Shown here piece after piece: positions 1-5,126 of a stretch of DNA of 10,188 nt. The position numbers and the translations under genes were made by a program. The first letter of the stretch is position 1. Each line of letters opens with the position of its first letter. Below the pieces are notes generated by a model. The model saw only the letters and a list, made by a program, of their open reading frames with translations, was not told the origin of the DNA and searched no databases. This stretch comes from Burkholderiaceae bacterium (GTDB taxonomy: Bacteria > Pseudomonadota > Gammaproteobacteria > Burkholderiales > Burkholderiaceae_C). The stretch lies in the NCBI GenBank assembly GCA_031276435.1, contig JAISNB010000100.1:1-10188 (forward strand), in the 5' to 3' direction.

Positions 1-118
<118 letters not shown>

Positions 119-198
119 ATAAAATTAACGTATTAGAAAAATCTGCTGATTACTGTTTTTCATATAAACAATCTTTCCGCAGACTGGCCCGCGCACTG
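119..198 (+). promoter_or_regulatory. AT-rich leader before the lectin-like gene
   Basis: This stretch is far richer in A and T than anything else nearby, as expected for a promoter region. TATAAA at 163-168 could be a -10 element, but no convincing -35 lies at the right distance, and no clear Shine-Dalgarno precedes the ATG at 199. The lectin frame stays open through the whole stretch, so some of it may be coding (see the gene entry). The assignment as a regulatory region rests on composition and position only. Confidence 0.35.
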
Positions 199-1146
199 AT
201 GACAGCGGCCATGGCCTGCGCGGCTTGGGGCACAGCCCCCGCACATGCCGCCATCTCCATCACAGAAACAGACGCGGATTCTTTCCGCTACGCCACAGCG
301 CCGAACTGGACGCTTCTTGGTACGGGTACAGCATTTTCAGGAGTGGCTTGGACACCCCATTTGACCGCTAACCCGGCAGGCACAGATCCCGCAGGTGCTG
401 GCTGGCTGAGGCTGACTGAAAATGTGAATTTGCAGGCTGGAACGGCTGTCTACAACACAGCTTTTTCGCGCGCGGAAGGCTTGCAAATCATCTTTGATTA
501 TGTTGCTTACGGTCATAGCAGCAGCGAAGATGCCGATGGAATCGCGTTTTACCTTATCGATGGCAGTACCGTCAGTCCCACATTGGGCAGTTACAGCGGC
601 TCTCTGGGATATGTAGGGGTAACCAAAGGCTATGTGGGCGTTGGGTTGGATGAATGGGACAATTGCGCGTCGCCGCCGTGCAATCCGTCACCGTCCCAAA
701 ACCAGCGGGTAGTCGTGTGGGGCGCCGCCCCTTCTTTTCCATTTTTGATCTCTCCAATTTATTTGTCCGGTACGGCTCTAGGGCAAATTTCAACGACCCA
801 ATCTGACCGTTCAGATGCGCGCACTGTGCGCATCACCATTTCACCTGCTTCATCTGCTTTGCCCCCGACGGTGACCGTGGAAATCAATCCCAACGATGGC
901 GTCACAGGCTTTGTCAAGGTGATCGATGCTCTCTCGCTGGCTGGCAATGGCCCGGTGCCCGCGACTTTCAAGCTTGGCATTAGCGCCAGCACGGGCGGCG
1001 CGAACAACATTCACGAGGTGCGCATCAGGAGTGCAAAAACGCTTGTCAGCGCCGTTCCCACACTGGGTGAAAGCACATTGGGCGCGTTGGCGGTGCTGCT
1101 GGCGCTTTTGACTCTGCCCGCGCTGCGCCGCCGTTTCAAGAATTGA
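199..1146 (+). CDS. Exported L-type-lectin-like protein with IPTL-CTERM-like tail
   Basis: From ATG 199 the product has 315 residues. Residues 1-17 form a hydrophobic, Ala-rich signal segment ending in APAHA. The middle (about 20-280) resembles the legume/L-type lectin fold seen in many bacterial exported proteins: DADGIAFYLIDG at 111-122 and GYVGVGLDEWDN at 144-155, whose Asp and Asn residues sit where this fold usually binds calcium. The tail VPTLGE (286-291), a hydrophobic segment (about 292-308) and RRR (310-312) match the three-part IPTL-CTERM sorting signal of Burkholderiales, so it is probably exported and anchored or processed at the envelope. The ATG start leaves the signal peptide without a basic n-region. 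The upstream in-frame codons encode KQSFRRLARAL, a good n-region, but no ATG, GTG or TTG precedes it, so the start is doubtful. The ligand is unknown. By eye, GC content and codon choice look lower and less biased than in the neighbouring genes. Confidence 0.85.
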   Translation: MTAAMACAAWGTAPAHAAISITETDADSFRYATAPNWTLLGTGTAFSGVAWTPHLTANPAGTDPAGAGWLRLTENVNLQAGTAVYNTAFSRAEGLQIIFDYVAYGHSSSEDADGIAFYLIDGSTVSPTLGSYSGSLGYVGVTKGYVGVGLDEWDNCASPPCNPSPSQNQRVVVWGAAPSFPFLISPIYLSGTALGQISTTQSDRSDARTVRITISPASSALPPTVTVEINPNDGVTGFVKVIDALSLAGNGPVPATFKLGISASTGGANNIHEVRIRSAKTLVSAVPTLGESTLGALAVLLALLTLPALRRRFKN

Positions 1147-1169
1147 ATGTTTGCAGGGGTTGGAATACC

Positions 1170-1211
1170 CTCACCCTGACCTTCTCCCCCACGAATGGGG
1201 GAGAGGGTGAG
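1170..1211. repeat. Interspersed hairpin element, copy 1
   Basis: CTCACCCT (1170-1177) pairs with AGGGTGAG (1204-1211) around an inner stem CTCCCCCA/TGGGGGAG (1184-1191 and 1196-1203) with loop CGAA. It lies 23 bases after the lectin stop codon and may end or stabilise that transcript, but no T-run follows. Related hairpins built on CTCCCCC-AA-GGGG followed by CGAGGGTAAA occur at 1432-1455 and 4698-4722, which marks it as a dispersed repeat rather than a gene-specific terminator. Confidence 0.75.
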
Positions 1212-1221
1212 AAATATAAAT

Positions 1222-1287
1222 GCGCCGCGCTTGTCCAAGGTGGCGAGGATGAAGAATACAGCGTCGCGCATGCCCAAGGTGGCGAGG
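1222..1287. repeat. Two tandem copies of a GGTGGCGAGG-ending unit
   Basis: Copies at 1222-1248 and 1261-1287 share the pattern GC-rich start, TGYCCAAGGTGGCGAGG end. A third copy lies at 1471-1497 with the longer shared lead AAATGCGCCGCGCTTG also found at 1218-1233. A degenerate relative, CCAGGGTGGCGAGAAAATG, lies at about 9053-9072. The function is unknown; they look like pieces of a dispersed non-coding repeat. Confidence 0.7.
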
Positions 1288-1307
1288 AAATGGATGCATG
1301 GATGCGG

Positions 1308-1342
1308 TGGATTGCCACAGGCCTGCGGCCCTCGCAATGACG
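1308..1342. repeat. Palindromic interspersed element, copy 1
   Basis: The element starts TGGATTGCCAC, has a core stem GGCC-TGC-GGCC (1320-1330) and ends CTCGCAATGACG. An inverted copy occurs at 7525-7560. ATTGC near the start and GCAAT near the end make the outer arms complementary, so the whole element can fold as one long imperfect hairpin. It resembles REP-like elements that are common between genes in many bacteria. Confidence 0.75.
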
Positions 1343-1431
1343 AGGGAGGAAGAGGGATTGCGCCACATTGAGCGGCATCCGCAATGGCGCATGCCTTTTC
1401 TCTTCCTCACAGGCAAAGCAGCCGCAATGCT

Positions 1432-1497
1432 CCCTCTCCCCCAAGGGGGCGAGGGTAAAAAAATACAAATGCGCCGCGCTTGCCCAGGGTGGCGAAG
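1432..1497. repeat. Interspersed hairpin plus GGTGGCGA unit, composite copy 2
   Basis: The hairpin CCCTC-T-CCCCC-AA-GGGGG-C-GAGGG (1432-1455) is followed by an A-rich spacer and the unit AAATGCGCCGCGCTTG (1467-1482) ending in CCAGGGTGGCGAAG. The same order, hairpin then A/T spacer then AAATGCGCCGCGCTTG unit, is seen at 1170-1248, so hairpin and unit form one composite repeat present twice in direct orientation about 250 bases apart. Confidence 0.75.
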
Positions 1498-1648
1498 GCG
1501 ATTGGTTTGAGTCAGGGTTTTCTTGGACGCAAAGCCCATTCCGGCACCCGCCGCCTGAATGGACGCTGCCAGCGCGCCGCTGGGGCTGCCAAGTGAACAC
1601 GGAACGCGCGGGCAAGCCGCGCGCCGCCGCAAACGGTTGCGGCAAGGC

Positions 1649-3028
1649 TCAGACGCGCCGCGCCAGTTCAGGGGCTTTGCCGATGTAGCTGGCGGGCGTG
1701 AGCGCCAGCAGGCGGGTTTTTTCGGCCAGGGGGATGTCCAGCCCCTCAATGAGCGCGTGCAGCGCCTCGCGCGTGACTTGCTGGCCGCGCGTGGCTTGCT
1801 TGAGCTTTTCGTATGCGCCGGGTACGCCAAAGCGGCGCATGACGGTCTGGATGGGTTCGGCCAGCACTTCCCAGGCGCTGTCCAGGTCGGCGCGCAGCGC
1901 GGCTTCGTTGAGTTCCAGCTTGTCCAGGCCCGCCAGCAGCGATTGATGGGCCAGCAGCGCGTGGCCCAGTGCCACGCCCATGTTGCGCAGCACGGTGGAG
2001 TCGGTCAGATCGCGCTGCCAGCGGCTGACGGGCAGTTTTTCGGCCAGATGGCGCAGCAGCGCGTTGGACAGGCCCAGGTTGCCTTCGGCGTTTTCAAAGT
2101 CGATGGGGTTGACTTTGTGCGGCATGGTCGATGAGCCGATTTCGCCCGCTTTGAGTTTTTGCCTGAAGTAGCCCAGGCTGATGTAGCCCCAGATGTCGCG
2201 CGCCAGATCGATCAGTATGGTGTTGGCGCGGGCCACGGCGTCGAACAGTTCGGCCATGTAGTCGTGTGGTTCGATCTGGATGCTGTAGGGCTGGAACGTC
2301 AGGCCCAGGCCGGCGGGCGCGGGCGTTTCGATGACGCGGCGGCTGAAAGCCTCCCAGTCGAAACCGGGCCAGGCCGACAGGTGCGCGTTGAAGTTGCCCA
2401 CCGCGCCGTTCATTTTGCCGAGCAGTTTGACGCCTGCCACTTGCGCGCGCGCCGCGCGCAGGCGCGCAACCGTTACCGCCAGTTCTTTGCCCACCGTGGT
2501 CGGGCTGGCGGTTTGCCCGTGTGTGCGGCTGAGCATGGGCGCCGCGGCGTGTGTGTGCGCCAGCTCCCGCAGGCGCGCCAGCACGCTATCGAGCGCGGGC
2601 AGCAGCGCCGCGTCGCGTCCGTCCTTGAGTTGCAGTGCGTGGCTGGTGTTGTTGATGTCCTCGCTGGTGCAGGCAAAGTGCACGAATTCGGCTGCGCGCT
2701 CCAGTTCGGGCTGGCCGGAAAAGCGCGCCTTGATCCAGTATTCGACGGCCTTGACGTCGTGATTGGTGGTTTTTTCGATCTGCTTGATGGCCGCGCCGTC
2801 AGCGGGCGAAAAGTGCTCGACCATCTGGCGCAGGTGCGCGCGCGCCGCCGCCGACAGGGGTGCGAATTCGGCAAACCCGGCATCGGAGAGCGCTTCGAAC
2901 CAGGCCAGCTCCACCCGCACGCGGCGTTGCATATAGCCCCATTCGCTCATGATGGGCCGCAAGGCGGCCAGTTTGGCGGCGTAGCGCCCGTCCAGCGGCG
3001 ATACGGCCGTCAGTTCTGTCAGTTCCAT
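1649..3028 (-). CDS. purB: Adenylosuccinate lyase
   Basis: PurB is a cytoplasmic homotetramer of the fumarase/aspartase superfamily. It removes fumarate from SAICAR in de novo purine synthesis and from adenylosuccinate on the way to AMP. The 459-residue product has the usual length of the proteobacterial type and starts MELTELTAVSPLDGRY, the typical N-terminus with the substrate-binding SPLDGRY. Other family marks are TSEDINN (121-127), SRTHGQTASPTT with the catalytic-acid His170, and the superfamily signature GSSTMPHKVNP (298-308), which carries the catalytic Ser on the mobile loop. All key residues are present and the frame is intact. No strong Shine-Dalgarno precedes the ATG. It is transcribed away from the GST gene across a 176-base spacer. 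A small pair of alternative stems (3049-3067) lies in its leader, but no known regulator site was recognised. Confidence 0.97.
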   Translation of the reverse strand: MELTELTAVSPLDGRYAAKLAALRPIMSEWGYMQRRVRVELAWFEALSDAGFAEFAPLSAAARAHLRQMVEHFSPADGAAIKQIEKTTNHDVKAVEYWIKARFSGQPELERAAEFVHFACTSEDINNTSHALQLKDGRDAALLPALDSVLARLRELAHTHAAAPMLSRTHGQTASPTTVGKELAVTVARLRAARAQVAGVKLLGKMNGAVGNFNAHLSAWPGFDWEAFSRRVIETPAPAGLGLTFQPYSIQIEPHDYMAELFDAVARANTILIDLARDIWGYISLGYFRQKLKAGEIGSSTMPHKVNPIDFENAEGNLGLSNALLRHLAEKLPVSRWQRDLTDSTVLRNMGVALGHALLAHQSLLAGLDKLELNEAALRADLDSAWEVLAEPIQTVMRRFGVPGAYEKLKQATRGQQVTREALHALIEGLDIPLAEKTRLLALTPASYIGKAPELARRV

Positions 3029-3142
3029 GGGGCTGGCATTTTAGAAGAACCCGCTAAACGGGTAGCGAGGCGGCGCCGGCGCCACAGCCCGAGCGGGGCA
3101 GGCAAGGCCGCCTGGCTGGCCTTGGGGCCGGAGAGCGCAGGC

Positions 3143-3171
3143 TTCAACAACTGGTCAACAAGTTCTAGAAT
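3143..3171 (+). promoter_or_regulatory. Candidate promoter of the GST gene
   Basis: TTCAAC (3143-3148) and TAGAAT (3166-3171) are separated by exactly 17 bases. The -10 matches the sigma-70 consensus at five of six positions and the -35 is weak (three of six). Transcription would start near 3178 and leave a leader of about 27 bases before the ATG at 3205. It lies in the purB/GST divergent spacer (3029-3204), which otherwise holds only GC-rich inverted repeats such as CAAGGCC/GGCCTTG (3103-3124). Confidence 0.4.
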
Positions 3172-3204
3172 TCAGGGTTATCCATTAGAAAAGCGTTTTC
3201 CCAC

Positions 3205-3837
3205 ATGTCATCCATGCGATTGATCGGCAATTTGACCAGTCCCTACGTGCGCAAGGTGCGCGTGGTGCTGGCCGAGAAAAAGCTCGACTACAAACTGGTG
3301 CTGGAAAATCCCTGGGAAGCCGATTCGCCCGTGGCGCGCGCCAACCCGCTGTGCCAGGTGCCCTGCCTGGTCATGGAAGGGCAGGAAGCTGTTTTTGATT
3401 CGCGCGTCATCGTCGAATACCTGGACTCGCTCTCGCCCGTGGGCAAGCTCATTCCTTCAGAGAGCCGCCAGCGCGTGGAAGTCAAAACCTGGGAAGCCCT
3501 GGCCGACGGCCTGTGCGACGCCGCCCTGACCGCGCAGATGGAACAGACCTGGCCCGACCGCACAGCCGCGCAACGCTGCCAGCCGTGGATCGAGCGGCAG
3601 TTGGACAAAATCCACGCGGCGCTGGCGGCCATGAGTTCGGGCCTGGCCGCCAAGCCCTGGTGCTCGGCCAGCGTGCATCTGTCGCTGGCCGACATCGCCG
3701 TGGGCTGCGCGCTGGGCTATCTGGATTTGCGCTTTCCCCGCATCGACTGGCGCGCCCGCCACGACAATCTGGCGCAATTGATGGAGCGGCTGAACCAGCG
3801 CCCCAGCTTCGCGGAAACCGCCCCGCCCGCAACCTGA
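3205..3837 (+). CDS. Glutathione S-transferase family protein
   Basis: The 210-residue product is a two-domain cytosolic GST. The N-terminal thioredoxin-like domain (about 4-80) has TSPYVRKVRV at 11-20, where Ser12 sits at the usual activating position for bound glutathione, the cis-proline of QVPCL at Pro53, and the glutathione gamma-glutamyl site DSRVI at 65-69. The C-terminal helical domain (about 90-205) carries the N-capping pattern S-x-x-D in SLADIA (160-165). The substrate is not predictable; candidates are detoxification or thiol chemistry. A second in-frame ATG at 3214 (MRLIGNLTSPY) fits the family N-terminus better than 3205; neither has a strong ribosome site. It is divergent from purB and ends at a strong terminator, so it is probably monocistronic. 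Function beyond the family is uncertain. Confidence 0.93.
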   Translation: MSSMRLIGNLTSPYVRKVRVVLAEKKLDYKLVLENPWEADSPVARANPLCQVPCLVMEGQEAVFDSRVIVEYLDSLSPVGKLIPSESRQRVEVKTWEALADGLCDAALTAQMEQTWPDRTAAQRCQPWIERQLDKIHAALAAMSSGLAAKPWCSASVHLSLADIAVGCALGYLDLRFPRIDWRARHDNLAQLMERLNQRPSFAETAPPAT

Positions 3838-3910
3838 CGGGCGCGGCTTTCTTCCCGGGCCGCCAGCGGCGGCAGGCAGCAAGCGCCGTCGTCGTCCCTC
3901 CCTCAAAAGC

Positions 3911-3949
3911 AAACTGCCGCACCCGGAAAACCGGGATGCGGCAGTTTTT
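3911..3949 (+). terminator. Rho-independent terminator after the GST gene
   Basis: A long stem starts AAACTGCCGCA-CCCGG (3911-3926), turns through AAAA (3927-3930) and returns CCGGG, a bulged A, then TGCGGCAGTTT, ending in a run of five T (3945-3949). About 16 pairs with one bulged base and the T-run make this a very strong terminator, 74 bases after the GST stop. Confidence 0.93.
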
Positions 3950-3952
3950 GAA

Positions 3953-3977
3953 TAAAAAAGCTGCCGAAGCGGCCTTG
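3953..3977 (-). terminator. Possible minus-strand terminator
   Basis: Read on the minus strand, AAGGCCGCTTCGGCAGCTT can pair GCCG with CGGC and AAG with CTT with a two-base bulge, and it is followed by a run of T. The stem is short. It would only matter if a minus-strand transcript arises from 3980-4150 (see the ncRNA candidate). Confidence 0.35.
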
Positions 3978-4120
3978 AAACGAATGAGGAGGGAAGGAGG
4001 AGGAAGAACGTTTCAGGCTTTCAACGACAACAGACCGAAGTCCGATGACGAAGGCTTGGCAGCGTCAAGGCAATGGTCGAAACGATTGCCATCCTGTAGC
4101 ACTAACTTGCACATGAATAG
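3955..4120 (-). ncRNA. Candidate small RNA or tiny gene, minus strand
   Basis: The stretch 3950-4351 has no convincing protein gene. On the minus strand a promoter-like pair TTGAAG (4151-4156) and CATACT (4127-4132) with 18 bases between them would start a transcript near 4120, and a short stem with a T-run ends it near 3955, giving about 165 bases. An ORF of 33 codons (4114 down to 4013, starting MCKLVLQDGNRF) lies inside, but it has no ribosome site and would begin within a few bases of the start. The upstream flank carries a 10-bp-spaced direct repeat. No known RNA family is recognised; this is an inference from boundary signals. Confidence 0.25.
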
Positions 4121-4161
4121 AGGCCAAGTATGCCTCAGAGTTCCGCCAAGCTTCAAACAAG

Positions 4162-4179
4162 TCGTAAGAAATCGTAAGA
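4162..4179. promoter_or_regulatory. Direct repeat TCGTAAGA spaced by one helical turn
   Basis: TCGTAAGA occurs at 4162-4169 and 4172-4179, a 10-bp period that puts both copies on the same DNA face. On the minus strand this reads CTTACGA-TTT-CTTACGA. OmpR/PhoB-type response regulators bind direct repeats of about this spacing. It lies just upstream of the candidate minus-strand promoter (4127-4156) and about 170 bases before the DUF2061 gene. The assignment to a regulator is inference. Confidence 0.35.
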
Positions 4180-4188
4180 TCATGTAAC

Positions 4189-4210
4189 AAAGCGCCTGTT
4201 CTGGCGCTTT
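4189..4210. terminator. Perfect 8-bp hairpin, possible bidirectional terminator
   Basis: AAAGCGCC (4189-4196), loop TGTTCT, GGCGCTTT (4203-4210). The stem is perfect but only three T follow on either strand. It may end read-through between the GST region and the DUF2061 gene, or shield the minus-strand unit from upstream transcription. Confidence 0.4.
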
Positions 4211-4290
4211 CCGGGCGTTGTGAAAAATCCACACGCCGCGCCAGATTGCGCCCCGCGCAGCCTGCCCATACCAGAAATAGCGACAAGCAA

Positions 4291-4320
4291 TTGGACGCCA
4301 AAGATAAGAATAAATATCAT
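4291..4320 (+). promoter_or_regulatory. Candidate promoter of the DUF2061 gene
   Basis: TTGGAC (4291-4296) and TATCAT (4315-4320) are separated by 18 bases in an AT-rich stretch. Both are fair sigma-70 matches (four of six each). Transcription would begin near 4327, about 25 bases before the ATG at 4352, leaving room for the GGAGAG ribosome site at 4341-4346. Confidence 0.45.
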
Positions 4321-4351
4321 TTGCGGAACATGCTTTTCGTGGAGAGTTCAA

Positions 4352-4606
4352 ATGCGCCGCTTCATCGACCGCAACCGCCTTGTGCTTGAAAAAACCGCCA
4401 GCTATTACGTGATGCACATCGTCGTGGCCGCCCTGGTTGCCTACGCGGTGACCGGGCAATTGTGGATGGCGCTGACGCTCAGCCTGCTCGAACCCACCGT
4501 GCAAGCCCTGGCGTTTTTCGTTCACGAAAAATTCTGGCAGCGCGCCCGTGCGGCAGATTCCGCGCCGCTGGCCGCCGCAGCAGGAACGCCAGGAAACCGC
4601 CATTGA
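4352..4606 (+). CDS. Small DUF2061 membrane protein
   Basis: The 84-residue product matches the DUF2061 family in plan. A basic N-terminus (MRRFIDRNR) leads into KTASYYVMHIVVAALVAYAVTGQ, a first membrane segment (about 18-36), then a second one (about 38-57) starting with the family TG-x-x-x-x-A pattern, and the closing HEKFW (58-62), which corresponds to the family HE-x-x-W. An Ala-rich tail of about 20 residues follows. The start at 4352 is chosen because GGAGAG (4341-4346) lies at the right distance; a longer in-frame start at 4220 has no such site and would add an unlikely N-terminus. DUF2061 proteins are predicted inner-membrane proteins of unknown function, and nothing nearby suggests a role. 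It is flanked by gaps, so it is probably transcribed alone. Confidence 0.85.
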   Translation: MRRFIDRNRLVLEKTASYYVMHIVVAALVAYAVTGQLWMALTLSLLEPTVQALAFFVHEKFWQRARAADSAPLAAAAGTPGNRH

Positions 4607-5126
4607 GAGGGCGGCAGGGCACGTGGCAATCCATGTGGTTTTCATTTGGGCGACACTCTTTCCGTTTGTGTCTCGCGGAGAAATCCCCTCACCCAAACCC
4701 TCTCTCCCCCAAGGGGCGAGGGTAAAGAGACGGGTTGCATTGGGGCGGATGCTTTTTTGTTTGCGCCGTGGCATGTGCCATACTGCAAGCGTTGTATTTC
4801 CTTGCACTTTTTCCAGGTTGTATCCTGCCCGCTTGCGCGCCATGGGAGTCGGTTTTGGCAGATCATGGCCGCCCGCTGGCGGCGGGGCTGTTGGTGGTTG
4901 GTGATTGTGGCTGACGCTGCTGCTGGTATTTGCTCCGTGTTTTCCGCTGTCGCGCTTGCCGAGCGGCTCTGCGACGGGCCGGTTGCCTGGTTGTGTGCCT
5001 CAGGCGCAAAAGCGCGGCGCCAGCCAAAGCCATCTCCCCCGCCCTGATGCGCCCGCCGCCCACATTGCGCCGGGCCGCCTGAATTTTCTGAATTTGTTTC
5101 CAATCCAGTCACTCGCACGAAAAACC
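4607..5126. other. Gap upstream of maeB with one repeat copy
   Basis: This 520-base stretch contains a hairpin repeat (4687-4727) but no gene I can support. A short frame starting MAARWRRGCWWLVIV at 4865 and a second frame starting at TTG 4905 with a hydrophobic run (LTLLLVFAP) overlap in different phases; together they look like a signal-anchor relic, but neither is convincing. The maeB frame is open back to 4905 but lacks family similarity before 5127. No clear maeB promoter was found. Confidence 0.7.
4687..4727. repeat. Interspersed hairpin element, copy 3
   Basis: CTCACCCAAACCCTC is followed by TCTCCCCC-AA-GGGG-C-GAGGGTAAAG. The core stem (4698-4722) and the trailing GAGGGTAAA match the copy at 1432-1459, and the leading CTCACCC matches the copy at 1170. 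It sits 80 bases after the DUF2061 stop. Confidence 0.7.

Larger units (their letters stand above)
1147..1648. other. Gene-free gap filled with interspersed repeats
   Basis: No credible gene is present; reading frames here are short translations of repeats. The gap holds a hairpin element (1170-1211), a related hairpin (1432-1455), three copies of a unit ending in CCAAGGTGGCGAGG or close variants (1222-1248, 1261-1287, 1471-1497) and a palindromic element (1308-1342). It separates the lectin gene from the 3' end of purB, which converge here. A stem GCCGCAA/TTGCGGC (1626-1643) lies just past the purB stop, but no U-run follows it, so it is only a weak terminator candidate. Confidence 0.8.

Noticed and set aside
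1136..1830. Minus-strand frames across the purB 3' end and the repeat gap
   Set aside because: They translate dispersed repeats (recurring patterns like RHLGQARR) and run out of phase into purB.
2159..3223. 354-codon plus-strand frame opposite purB
   Set aside because: It is a shadow of purB produced by GC-rich codon bias; no domain is recognisable.
4013..4843. 276-codon minus-strand frame overlapping the DUF2061 gene
   Set aside because: It runs opposite the recognised DUF2061 gene and through a repeat copy; only its last 33 codons lie in the small-RNA candidate region.
4905..5126. Extra 74 codons in front of maeB from TTG 4905
   Set aside because: The extension lacks family similarity and a ribosome site; MaeB homology begins just after ATG 5127 and gives the usual length of about 760 residues.
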